From contig NZ_JBGEDP010000001.1 of assembly GCF_041206865.1 (NCBI RefSeq), positions 3,658,001 to 3,722,000 on the forward strand: a stretch of 64,000 bases of DNA, written 5' to 3'. This stretch comes from Mycobacterium sp. HUMS_12744610. GTDB taxonomy: Bacteria > Actinomycetota > Actinomycetes > Mycobacteriales > Mycobacteriaceae. Under the pieces are notes generated by a model that saw nothing but the letters and a program-made list of their open reading frames with translations, was not told the DNA's origin and did no database searches. The position numbers and the translations under genes are program-made. Below, piece by piece: positions 57,464 to 64,000 of the stretch (within the stretch, counting starts at the first letter, position 1; every line of letters begins with the position of its first letter).

Positions 57464-57889
57464 TCAGGCGCGCGGGCCGTCGCGCAGGAAAGCGGTCACC
57501 TGTTCGACGAACTGATCCAGGTCCCGCAGATCGCTCAGCCGGGACTCCACGATCGCGTCGGACACCTCGACGTACTCGTGCACCAGGACGTTGCGAAAGC
57601 CGACAGCCTTACGCATGGCGTCGGACAGGTCGGCCGTGAGGGCCCCGTGGCGCCCGAGCACGTTCATGGCATCGCCGTTGTCCGCCGGTGGCCCCCAGCC
57701 CTGCGCCGAGCAGATGTGCTGGGCGATGTCGATACACGCTTCGATCGACGTGACGAACGTGTACTTCACCCCGCGTAACCACAGCGGATCGGCACGCCGC
57801 GCTGCATCGGCCTTGGATTCCTGAAACAAAAGATCGAGGTCGTCGGTGACGGCACGTAGCAACCGCAGGACGCGGACTTCATCCACCAC
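57464..57889 (-). CDS. hepT: HepT (HEPN) RNase toxin
   Basis: 141 residues. HEPN fold with the RX4HXY motif fully present: R99-NVLV-H104-E-Y106 in GFRNVLVHEYVEV. In this family the R and H make the RNase site, and the tyrosine is oligo-AMPylated by MntA to neutralise the toxin. FVTSIEACIDIAQHICSA is the conserved first helix. It begins inside the mntA 3' end (11-base overlap), as expected for a coupled pair. GTG 57889 or 57886 may start. Confidence 0.9.
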   Translation of the reverse strand: MVDEVRVLRLLRAVTDDLDLLFQESKADAARRADPLWLRGVKYTFVTSIEACIDIAQHICSAQGWGPPADNGDAMNVLGRHGALTADLSDAMRKAVGFRNVLVHEYVEVSDAIVESRLSDLRDLDQFVEQVTAFLRDGPRA

Positions 57890-58262
57890 GGCGCAGCACC
57901 GCGTCCGCGAACTCCCGGTGGGCCCGGGTCAGCCGCGGCAACTCGTCGAGATAGATCTTGCGGGTCGTGGCCTCCCACACCACACGAGCGCCGGGATCGC
58001 GCTCGAAAAGCAGTGTCCCGCGCAGCGCGACCCGGCCGGCAAGCTCCAGGGGGGCACGGTTGAGCACCAACAGGTCGATGCCGGCGGGCAGGAGGACCTC
58101 GAAAGGCTGCGGCGCCGCTCCGTCGAAGTAGGCGGCAATGTCGACATCGGAATCTTCGCGCGCGGTTCCGGCGGCGCGACTGCCGTGCAGGTACGCAAAA
58201 TGCGCGCCGTGGCGCCGCAGCGCCTCGACGGCCTCGGCGATCCGGGGGTCGACGTGATCCAC
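57879..58262 (-). CDS. mntA: MntA nucleotidyltransferase antitoxin
   Basis: 127 residues from GTG 58262. Minimal nucleotidyltransferase with the GSX10DXD motif intact: GS at 27-28, D39 and D41 in AYLHGSRAAGTAREDSDVDI. It AMPylates the HepT tyrosine, making this a type VII toxin-antitoxin system by current naming. Immediately upstream of and overlapping hepT. No missing key residue. Confidence 0.9.
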   Translation of the reverse strand: MDHVDPRIAEAVEALRRHGAHFAYLHGSRAAGTAREDSDVDIAAYFDGAAPQPFEVLLPAGIDLLVLNRAPLELAGRVALRGTLLFERDPGARVVWEATTRKIYLDELPRLTRAHREFADAVLRRGG

Positions 58263-58322
58263 CGTCCGATTGTCGCACCGCGCGGCGAAAATCTGCGTGA
58301 GCGCGGGGGAACGCTCGACGCG

Positions 58323-58667
58323 TCAGACGGTCAGCATCTGCGCCAAGGCGTGCCGGACTTCGTGCAATTCGGCGACCGAGAGCCGGATCTCGGGGGCGTG
58401 GCGGCGAAACCGCTGGACGGACACGGTGCGAATCTGCTCGGTGATGACCCAACCGCCGCCGGAGCCCACATGGACCCGGTGCAACCAGCCGACGCGCTCC
58501 ACGCTTGTCAGCGGCAGCACGCAGATCCGCTGCCCCATCGTCAAGTCCAGGTGGAAGCGGGACGAAACCACCAGCGCCGGCCGGTCCTTGCCCTGCTCGC
58601 GCCCACGCACCGGATCGAAGTCGACGAACCACACCTGCCCCGACTCGATGCGTGGCAGGCGCCTCAC
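58323..58667 (-). CDS. mazF: MazF/PemK-type endoribonuclease toxin
   Basis: 114 residues from GTG 58667, which overlaps the antitoxin stop (GTGA). MazF fold: ESGQVWFVDFDPVRGREQGKDRPALVVSS opening strands, MGQRICVLPLTSVERVGWLHRV and a final helix (SVAELHEVRHALAQML). The arginine of GKDRPALVV and the following Ser/Thr region are the usual active site. Cleaves RNA at short motifs that cannot be read from sequence. Confidence 0.88.
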   Translation of the reverse strand: MRRLPRIESGQVWFVDFDPVRGREQGKDRPALVVSSRFHLDLTMGQRICVLPLTSVERVGWLHRVHVGSGGGWVITEQIRTVSVQRFRRHAPEIRLSVAELHEVRHALAQMLTV

Positions 58668-58903
58668 TCCGCCCACTCGTCAGTGATGGGCGCGTCGGCA
58701 CCCGTCAGTTCGTCGGCTTCGGCGACGTAGTCCGCCCAACCCCGGGGGTCGTTCTCGCGGTAGTTGCGCACCGCAGCGATGGCGGCCGCCTGCCAGTGCT
58801 CGTCGATCAGGCGACGGATCGTCTCATCGGCCGACGCGCCGCCGAACTCTTCACGGCCGATCCGCAGCACTCGCTCGCGGGTTTCGTCACCCACGCGCAA
58901 CAC
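58664..58903 (-). CDS. mazE: antitoxin of the first MazEF pair
   Basis: 79 residues from GTG 58903, or 76 from GTG 58894. I prefer 58903 because TATATT (complement of 58910-58915) is a -10 six bases before it, giving a leaderless transcript. The product (VGDETRERVLRIGREEFGGASADETIRRLIDEHW) is RHH-like, with an acidic C-terminus (GWADYVAEADELTGADAPITDEWAE) that would wrap MazF. The operator palindrome overlaps the -35 region. Confidence 0.82.
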   Translation of the reverse strand: MLRVGDETRERVLRIGREEFGGASADETIRRLIDEHWQAAAIAAVRNYRENDPRGWADYVAEADELTGADAPITDEWAE

Positions 58904-58920
58904 CCTGCGAATATACAGAC

Positions 58921-58942
58921 GTGTAAACATTATTGTTAACAC
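58921..58942. promoter_or_regulatory. operator of the first mazEF pair
   Basis: Imperfect palindrome with 9-base arms: GTGTAAACA at 58921-58929 and TGTTAACAC at 58934-58942, spacer TTAT; 8 of 9 positions pair. It sits directly upstream of the leaderless mazE promoter (-10 at 58910-58915), where binding by the antitoxin would repress. Strikingly AT-rich against its surroundings. Confidence 0.7.
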
Positions 58943-58960
58943 GGCGGGACCCGGTACCAC

Positions 58961-59320
58961 GGTGCTCATGTCCGCCGACGACTACGACTCGTGGCAGGAA
59001 CCGTCTACCTGCTGCGAGCGCCGGAAAACGCCAGGCGGTTGATGGAAGCGGAGGCCCTCGACCAAGCCGGGAGTCCGCCGTCACCAAATCCGTCGGCGGC
59101 AGCGGGAGATGGCCGGCCGCGAACAGTGAGAAGCACCCACGTCGACCCCGACGCCTGGCAGGACTTTCTGTTCTGGCTGGCCTCGGACCGCAAGACCACC
59201 AGGCGGATCACCCGCTTGATCACAGAGATCAACGAGATCGGCAAACCCGAGCCCCTCAAAGGCGAGCTGTCGGGCTACTGGTCCCGCCGCGGCGACGACG
59301 ATCATCGGCTGGTGAGCTCC
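58961..59320 (+). pseudogene. decayed relJ-relK duplicate
   Basis: From 58961 the DNA matches relJ from codon ~34 on ([13 protein letters not shown], then a frameshift, [26 protein letters not shown] drift). The relK start GTG 59126 overlaps as in the intact pair, and [30 protein letters not shown] follows. Five codons are deleted ([10 protein letters not shown] for [15 protein letters not shown]) and homology stops after HRLV at about 59317. The relJ N-terminus and operator are absent. It is a broken copy of the pair at 60533-61061. Confidence 0.85.
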
Positions 59321-59344
59321 CCACGGGCGCCGCCAAAAGGCCCG

Positions 59345-59575
59345 TCAGCCGACAGCGGCTCCCGGCTGCGCGTAGCACGTGCCGAAGTCGGCCACCGGCC
59401 GGAAGCCGTGCTTGCGCGCCTTGGCCCGGCATGATGTTGCCGATGGGCAGGCTGCGGTAAGCCAGGCGAAAAGCCAAGGGTACGAACAGGTTCCGATCCG
59501 CCACAGGATTCCACCAATCGAATCCCTCGCCGCCGAGCCGGCCCAGACCGAAGGTAGGGCACGGCCAAAGTGTGG
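59345..59575 (-). pseudogene. frameshifted coding remnant shared with the duplicate
   Basis: The minus strand reads [36 protein letters not shown], then after a frame change [20 protein letters not shown] and VG before a stop at 59345. It is clearly protein-like but I do not recognise the family. A shorter relic with the same ending lies at 61083-61200. It helps show that the two relJK-mazEF segments came from one duplication. Confidence 0.5.
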
Positions 59576-59715
59576 TACGACAGTTATCTCACTTTGAGTA
59601 GGATGCCCTTGATACGGCGAAGCACAAGGTTTCGGCGACGATCGACCAGGCGGTACTCGCGGCGGCCGATGCGGACGCCTGGATCATCACCTGCCCCTTC
59701 ACTCCGGTGAAATAG
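59575..59715 (+). pseudogene. deletion-fused relic of the mazEF-like pair
   Basis: The segment copies 61199-61580. The operator is mutated (GTACGACAGTTATCTCAC at 59575-59592) and the start codon ATG has become ACG (59614). The antitoxin reads KVSATIDQAVLAAADADA and then jumps straight to the toxin interior WIITCPFTPVK and a stop at 59715. About 250 bases between the two are gone. No function expected. Confidence 0.85.
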
Positions 59716-59762
59716 GCCCCGCAGGCTGGCCCGTTCTCGGCACGCAGATCACACAACGAGAT

Positions 59763-60110
59763 TCATTCCTCAACGCCCAAAATCATGGCGAGGGCGCGTT
59801 CGACTTCGCGCATCGTGACCGGCGCGAGCGTTCCCAACTTTTCCAGCAGGCGGGTACGGGCGACAGCGCGCACGCTGCGGCAGACAGCGACACTCGGGCT
59901 GTCTACACCTTCGTCCGGTGAGACGGTCGGCCGCAACGGGGTGGATGAGCGTGAACTCGACACCGGTACCACGACAACGAGTTCGTCATCGACCCCGGCG
60001 AGTATCTCATCAACGGAAACGATGACGGCCGGGCGGTGTTTGCCGGGCTCACTGGCGCGGGCGGCTCCAAGTGCCACCAGCCAAACGTCGCCTCGTCGCG
60101 GTTCAGGCAA
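59763..60110 (-). CDS. mazF: MazF/PemK-type toxin of the second MazEF pair
   Basis: 115 residues from TTG 60110, the codon that overlaps the antitoxin stop; longer in-frame starts would run into the antitoxin gene. MazF fold: [58 protein letters not shown] and an ending helix [26 protein letters not shown] is the active-site arginine region. Antitoxin first, toxin second, as in the other pairs. Confidence 0.85.
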   Translation of the reverse strand: MPEPRRGDVWLVALGAARASEPGKHRPAVIVSVDEILAGVDDELVVVVPVSSSRSSTPLRPTVSPDEGVDSPSVAVCRSVRAVARTRLLEKLGTLAPVTMREVERALAMILGVEE

Positions 60111-60339
60111 GGCCGTCAGCGACGGAGTCGTCCCAGTCGCGGTCCTCCTCGCGTACTTCGGCGGCGGTCGACTCGGCGCGCGTGGCGTCGCGTTCGGCGC
60201 GGAAGCTGATCTCGCGCTGGGCACGCAAGGCCAGCTCCGAGAGAAGAGCGGCAATTGAGATGCCTCGTTCGCGGGCCTGGGCTGCCAGTCGGTCACGAGT
60301 CTGGACCGGCACCCTGATCGTTGTGGTACGTATAGCCAT
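60103..60339 (-). CDS. mazE: RHH antitoxin of the second MazEF pair
   Basis: 78 residues from ATG 60339. TAAGCT on the minus strand is a -10 six bases before this ATG, so the mRNA is probably leaderless; ATG 60345 lies inside that spacer. RHH domain: [36 protein letters not shown]. Acidic C-terminus ([18 protein letters not shown]) is the toxin-binding tail. GTATA-TGGC-TATAC at the start codon may be part of the operator. Confidence 0.85.
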   Translation of the reverse strand: MAIRTTTIRVPVQTRDRLAAQARERGISIAALLSELALRAQREISFRAERDATRAESTAAEVREEDRDWDDSVADGLA

Positions 60340-60480
60340 ATACATAGCTTACTTGTGTCGCCATAAACGGGCGCTAATTCGTGTAGGCGGGATCGAAGCC
60401 GGCCAACACGATGACGACCTCGACCACCTTGGCGACCTTGGCCACCTCAAGCGAGGCGACAATCGTTCTACGATGTCTCC
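60340..60480. other. intergenic region between the second mazEF pair and relJK
   Basis: Divergent promoter region of 140 bases plus the relJ operator that follows. It contains no gene; the -10 TAAGCT of mazE is on the left. Confidence 0.4.
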
Positions 60481-60510
60481 GTACTGGAACGGTACGAGTC
60501 TGTTGTACCG
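60481..60510. promoter_or_regulatory. relJK operator repeats
   Basis: CGGTAC (60490-60495) and GTACCG (60505-60510) form a perfect inverted repeat with a 9-base spacer. A third GTAC at 60481-60484 pairs with the first half-site (GTAC-N7-GTAC). The set lies 23-52 bases upstream of the relJ TTG start, on the core promoter. YefM/RelJ antitoxins bind such TGTAC-type repeats, so autorepression is likely. Confidence 0.7.
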
Positions 60511-60532
60511 GGTCCGCCCGGGGAGGTTTACG

Positions 60533-60808
60533 TTGAGCATCAGCGCAAGCGACGCCAGGCGGCGCCTGTTCCCCCTGCTCGAGCAAGTCAACACCGACCA
60601 CCAGCCGGTGCGCATCACCTCCAAGAGCGGAGATGCGGTGCTCATGTCCGCCGACGACTACGACTCGTGGCAGGAAACCGTCTACCTGCTGCGCTCGCCG
60701 GAAAACGCCAGGCGGCTCATGGAAGCGGTCGCCCGCGACAAGGCCGGGCAGTCCGCCGTCGCCAAATCCGTCGACGAGCTGCGGGAGATGGCCGGCGGCG
60801 AGGAGTGA
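60533..60808 (+). CDS. relJ: RelJ (YefM-type) antitoxin
   Basis: 91 residues from TTG 60533 with GGGAGG ending seven bases upstream, the same length as M. tuberculosis RelJ (Rv3357). [20 protein letters not shown] opens a Phd/YefM fold; [34 protein letters not shown] is nearly the M. tuberculosis sequence. The acidic tail ([12 protein letters not shown]) binds the toxin. It ends in GTGA overlapping relK. Confidence 0.94.
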   Translation: MSISASDARRRLFPLLEQVNTDHQPVRITSKSGDAVLMSADDYDSWQETVYLLRSPENARRLMEAVARDKAGQSAVAKSVDELREMAGGEE

Positions 60809-61061
60809 GAAGCATCCACTTCGACCCCGATGCCTGGCAGGACTTTCTCTTCTGGCTGGCATCGGACCGCAAGACCGCCCGGCGGATCACCCGCCTGATC
60901 GCAGAGATCCAACGCGATCCATTCAACGGGATCGGCAAGCCCGAGCCCTCAAAGGCGAGCTGTCGGGGTACGGGTCCCGCCGCATCGACGACGAGCATCG
61001 GCTGGTCTATCGGGCCGTCGACGACGAAGTCAGGATCCTCGTGGCCCGATACCACTACTGA
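60805..61061 (+). pseudogene. relK: RelK (YoeB-type) ribosome-dependent RNase toxin, single-base frameshift
   Basis: From GTG 60805: [20 protein letters not shown], then [20 protein letters not shown] and GIGKPEP. The frame then shifts, because the CCCC of GAGCCCCTCAAA (seen in the decayed copy at 59250) is CCC at 60946-60948. In the other frame [23 protein letters not shown] and the family end RYHY (stop 61061) continue. The glutamate/arginine/histidine-tyrosine active site is in the shifted part, so as read the toxin is dead while the antitoxin is intact. A homopolymer sequencing error is an equally good explanation. W of SGYW is G here. Confidence 0.85.
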
Positions 61062-61082
61062 CCCCGTAGGGGCGCAAGCCCG

Positions 61083-61198
61083 TCAGCCGACGGCCACCCC
61101 GGGCTGCGCGTAGGGCGCAGCTGCGGTAGGCGAGACTAGGTCGAATCCCTCGGCCACCGAGCCGGCCCAGACCGAAGCCAGGGCACGGACAAAGCCTG
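61083..61198 (-). pseudogene. short coding remnant, counterpart of 59345-59575
   Basis: Minus strand reads [33 protein letters not shown] and a stop at 61083. It shares the flanking sequence and the YAQPG.AVG ending with the longer remnant at 59345, but most of the middle is deleted. Family not recognised. Confidence 0.45.
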
Positions 61199-61216
61199 GT
61201 ACGACAGTTGTCGTAC
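61199..61216. promoter_or_regulatory. operator of the third MazEF-like pair
   Basis: GTACGACAGTTGTCGTAC is a perfect 18-base palindrome (8-base arms, 2-base centre). TAGGAT at 61223-61228 is a plausible -10 seven bases before the ATG at 61236, so the palindrome covers the -35 to -10 spacer. The decayed copy at 59575 keeps the left arm only. Confidence 0.75.
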
Positions 61217-61235
61217 TTTTTGTAGGATGTTTGGT

Positions 61236-61463
61236 ATGGCGAAGGATAAAGTTTCGGTGACGATCGACCAGGCTGTACTCGCGGCGGCCGATGCGGACGC
61301 CCGGGCGGCTGGGCTGAATCGTTCAGAGATGATCGAACGAGCCCTGCGCAACGAGCATCTCCGAATCTCGCTTGAGGACTACACCACCTACACCGTGCCG
61401 ACACTGGATATCGACGCCTACGCAGAGAAGGTTTATCGGGCGAACCGGGCCGCTGGCCTGTGA
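61236..61463 (+). CDS. MazE-like antitoxin of the third pair
   Basis: 75 residues from ATG 61236 (ATG 61227 overlaps the putative -10). KDKVSVTIDQAVLAAADADARAAGLNRSEMIERALRNEHLR is the RHH of mycobacterial MazE/VapB-like antitoxins, with the usual LNRSEMIERALR. The C-terminus (YTVPTLDIDAYAEKVYRANRAAGL) is the toxin-binding tail. GTGA overlap with the toxin. Confidence 0.85.
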   Translation: MAKDKVSVTIDQAVLAAADADARAAGLNRSEMIERALRNEHLRISLEDYTTYTVPTLDIDAYAEKVYRANRAAGL

Positions 61464-61762
61464 TCACCCCCGGCGACATCACGCCACGCCGCGACACCGA
61501 CCAGGAACTCTACGTAGTCGTGCTGTCCAACGCGATCCACCTCGCAGCCGCTACCGGACGGATCATCACCTGCCCCTTCATTCCAGGTGAAATCCCCAGC
61601 GGCACAATGGTTATGACCGTCACGGTGCAGCAACCCAAAGGGGTTGTCCTGCCGGAGCTCGTTCAGTGGTTTCCGCGTGCGGCCCTCGACGAACCGATCG
61701 GCAACGTCGGCGGCGCACTACTCGCCGACACGATCGCAACCGTCATCGCCCTCGTTTCCTGA
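61460..61762 (+). CDS. MazF-like toxin of the third pair
   Basis: 100 residues from GTG 61460. A compact PemK-like fold: GDITPRRDTDQELYVVVLSNAIHLAAATGRIITCPFIPGEIPSG, MVMTVTVQQPKGVVLPELVQWFPRAAL and a final ADTIATVIALV helix. This short branch is found beside LNRSEMIERALR antitoxins in mycobacteria. Exact cleavage site unknown. Confidence 0.8.
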   Translation: MITPGDITPRRDTDQELYVVVLSNAIHLAAATGRIITCPFIPGEIPSGTMVMTVTVQQPKGVVLPELVQWFPRAALDEPIGNVGGALLADTIATVIALVS

Positions 61763-61837
61763 CAGCTCGATTTACGCGTCGGCGCTCGCGGCCACCGGGT
61801 ACGCGACCCGGCCGGGGACAACACGCCCGGCGGCGGA

Positions 61838-64000
61838 TCAATCCAGCCCGAGCGCCGCACGCAGCCGTGCCGGACTCATGGTTCCGGGCCGGCCCGTGTC
61901 CGGGGGGAACGAGTCGAGCAGGCGGATCAGGTCCGGGCGCCGGGTCGGATCGTCGGCGCACTGCCGGGGTGTGTGACCAGCCAGGGCAGGGATCGGTTCG
62001 TCGAGCCAGGCCGCCTCATAGGTGTGGATCATCTCCTCGAGGGCCGCGGCGAGTGCCGGATCGGCGGCCGCGTCGACGCCTTCCTCGATCACCCCACCCT
62101 CTGCAGCGTCGCCGGCGAGCCGCTGGACGTCGCGCAGATCGCCGAGTGGCTCACGGGTCTCGCTAAGCACACTCACCGGCGAATCGAGCGCGCGCACAGC
62201 GGCCAGAACCCGATCGAAGCGTTCCACGCTGTTGGCGTGCACGCGGAGCTCGTCGCCGGTGAGCTCCAGGTGCGCCCGAATCCGCTGCATGCCGTCGGTG
62301 ACGACATGCTCGAACCACGCCGTCGCGTCTCCCGACTGACCCTCCTCGCGTTCGTAGAGGCCGTCGAGCCCGCGGGCCAGCTCGCCCGGGTCGGCGGCGC
62401 GCAGCACCGCATCGCACATCGTCAGCGGCTCCCCCTCGGTGTTGAGCAGCACCGGCGGCGCGAATCGCCGCGACAGCGCCGCGACGAGGCCGACCGGATC
62501 GGGCTCCTCATCGAGCAGCGCGATCAACCGGTCACGCTCCCCGAGAGAAACCGGCTCCAACCCGCCAAACACCTGCATCGTCTCCCCCGCGGGAACAACT
62601 CTGGCGCAATAGAATTCACCGGCCTGGACGTGCATGCTGCCGGCCCGTTCACGCACCTCATGCACGTCGCCGGTGCGCACGTCGCGCAACGTGAACCCCT
62701 GCCCCCGCGACACGTCGAGCACTTCGTACACCGACCGCTGCACGAGCAGCCACTGCTCGGCCAGCGACCGCTCGTCGTCGGGCAACAGAAAGCCGCGGGT
62801 ACCGACGAACTCGGCAAACGCCCCTCCCTCGAACAGCACCACGTCGGCGACCAGCGCATCCCGGAGCCCGTCGACGAGCGAACCGGGCGAGTCCCAGTGC
62901 TGCGACCGGGCGGAGGCGGCCTCCAGGAGCAGCGCCACAAAGCGGCCTTCCAACAGATCGATAGCCGCTTTCTGATACAGCCAGGCCGCCCGCTCCTCCA
63001 GCGGCAACTGCTCGCGGTTGAGGTGACACACCTTGTATTTACGCCCCGAACCGCACCAACACCGCTGATTGCGGCCAAGGTCGGCACGGGGGGCGGGCCG
63101 GAAGCTCTCGAGCACGTGCTGCAAATGGTCGTCGGAGGCTACCCCCGCGCGACGCAGCAACAAGAGCCCCCGCTCGGCGTCCCCCCGATCGCCGGCGTAG
63201 CGCGCCAAGTCCCGCAGCGTCAACGGCCACGACGGGTCCAGCGACTCGGCGGCCTGCAGCGCCGCCTCGGCCTTTTCGACATCCCCGAGCGTCTCGTGTG
63301 CCTTGGCTTGCATCCAGCGCAAGGCCGGGCGCGCAGCACGCGGGGCCAGCGGCTCGGCGGACTCGGCGAAGACACCCAAGGCCGTCGCCGAGGCCTCGTC
63401 GTCCGCGCCGATCTCCGCCAGCGCGGCGGCGGCCACGGCCGGCTCGGCCAGCAACCCCAAAGCGGCGCGCACGCTGATGCCGTCGGGCGCGGCGAGCGCA
63501 CCTGCCGGGGCGGCTTGCGCGGCGATCTCGGCGAGGTCGGGCCCGCCCGCGTCATCGAGGTGGGCGCGCGCCACGGCGACCACGTCGAGGGTCTGTTCGT
63601 GCAGCTTGACGACCGCCAGCACGGCCAGCGCCTCGTCGTCGTCAAGTTCGTAGCGCGCCTTGACCACTTCGAGCCGTTCGGCCAGCCGCGCCGCGGCGAA
63701 GTCGCAGTCATCCCGTGCGACCAGATCCCCGTCGTGAGCCAACCCGCTCGCGGCGAGCAGCTCGCTCAGCGGTGCTGCCGGCTCGCGGAAAAGGCCGTCG
63801 TCATCGGCGCATACCGTCCACGTCGCGACATCGAGCATCTCGGCCCGGCCGGGCCGCTCGTCGAGCATCGCCGACAGCGCCGCACCGACGCTGCACGAAA
63901 CCGTCTCCGAGACCCCGACCAGCTCGAACCCGTCCGCCCCGACGCGCACCCCGACCAGGTCACCGGCACCCACACCGAGCGCGGCGAGGCGTCCGGCCGG
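61838..64000 (-). CDS. SEC-C metal-binding protein, paralogue 2, N-terminus beyond the window
   Basis: Over 711 residues; the frame is open to the right edge (PAGRLAALGVGAGDLVGVRV). It matches paralogue 1 from about residue 155 of that protein: same helical repeats and SEC-C motif (GRNQRCWCGSGRKYKVCHLNR). It continues ~200 residues beyond where paralogue 1 stops. The extra part includes VERFDRVLAAVRALDSPVSV and ends in WLDEPIPALAGHTPRQCADDPTRRPDLIRLLDSF. That W-x-x-x-P-x-P-A-L-x-G-x-T-P-R pattern is a widespread C-terminal module, related to Xre/MbcA/ParS-type domains in some annotations. It is the more complete, probably ancestral, copy. Confidence 0.85.
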   Translation of the reverse strand, partial: PAGRLAALGVGAGDLVGVRVGADGFELVGVSETVSCSVGAALSAMLDERPGRAEMLDVATWTVCADDDGLFREPAAPLSELLAASGLAHDGDLVARDDCDFAAARLAERLEVVKARYELDDDEALAVLAVVKLHEQTLDVVAVARAHLDDAGGPDLAEIAAQAAPAGALAAPDGISVRAALGLLAEPAVAAAALAEIGADDEASATALGVFAESAEPLAPRAARPALRWMQAKAHETLGDVEKAEAALQAAESLDPSWPLTLRDLARYAGDRGDAERGLLLLRRAGVASDDHLQHVLESFRPAPRADLGRNQRCWCGSGRKYKVCHLNREQLPLEERAAWLYQKAAIDLLEGRFVALLLEAASARSQHWDSPGSLVDGLRDALVADVVLFEGGAFAEFVGTRGFLLPDDERSLAEQWLLVQRSVYEVLDVSRGQGFTLRDVRTGDVHEVRERAGSMHVQAGEFYCARVVPAGETMQVFGGLEPVSLGERDRLIALLDEEPDPVGLVAALSRRFAPPVLLNTEGEPLTMCDAVLRAADPGELARGLDGLYEREEGQSGDATAWFEHVVTDGMQRIRAHLELTGDELRVHANSVERFDRVLAAVRALDSPVSVLSETREPLGDLRDVQRLAGDAAEGGVIEEGVDAAADPALAAALEEMIHTYEAAWLDEPIPALAGHTPRQCADDPTRRPDLIRLLDSFPPDTGRPGTMSPARLRAALGLD

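Noticed and set aside
1..64000. CRISPR array, rRNA or tRNA genes, prophage integrase
   Set aside because: No regularly spaced repeats, no tRNA-like cloverleaf or rRNA signature, and no integrase frame seen.

Overview
The window is GC-rich chromosomal DNA of a Mycobacterium, most likely a slow grower. The genus is shown by the Mycobacterium-type ileS T-box, the plsB1/dnaE1/dinX/lspA/ansA neighbourhood, a Pks5-type polyketide synthase with PapA, FAAL, MmpL and Gap partners, and many GTG starts and leaderless promoters. Gene order follows, inverted, the M. tuberculosis stretch from about Rv1559 (ilvA) to Rv1498A (dodecin). These Rv equivalences come from memory of family sequences, not from a search.

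Region 1 (1-25.7 kb) is mostly housekeeping: ilvA, a Ddn-like flavin/F420 protein, plsB1, dnaE1, two short-chain reductases, lprI, an RluD-type pseudouridine synthase, lspA, ansA, dinX, ileS, and an NMO/TetR pair. Two riboswitches stand out on the minus strand. One is a T-box in front of ileS. The other is an M-box (ykoK) followed by a 26-codon upstream ORF and the Rv1535-like gene. An internally deleted DUF559-type endonuclease gene lies between two direct copies of a 61-nt palindromic element; one copy supplies the last codons of both the endonuclease and the convergent ileS.

Region 2 (26.7-47.3 kb) is a cell-envelope lipid locus: a Pks5-like synthase (interrupted by a frameshift before its KR and ACP), a PapA acyltransferase, a GT1 glycosyltransferase, a sulfotransferase-like protein, two Gap/Sap membrane proteins, a long MmpL transporter, a fatty-acyl-AMP ligase, a second HxxxDG acyltransferase and sugar transferases. 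The classes present match those of the sulfolipid-1 pathway, while the position matches the lipooligosaccharide region. Region 3 (47.3-54.1 kb) is a mosaic of glycosyltransferases, two methyltransferases (one AT-rich), a GT-C-like membrane protein, an IS remnant and long non-coding gaps, and looks acquired.

Region 4 (54.3-64 kb) starts with dodecin and then holds a toxin-antitoxin island: TacAT, MntA-HepT, MazEF, a second MazEF, RelJK and a third MazEF-like pair, plus decayed duplicates of the last two. It is bracketed by two same-strand SEC-C paralogues, the left one lacking about 200 C-terminal residues that the right one has. Several pairs have clear palindromic operators next to their starts.

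Three genes (pks5, the SRPBCC gene, relK) carry single small frameshifts in G/C runs, so sequencing error must be excluded before calling them dead.
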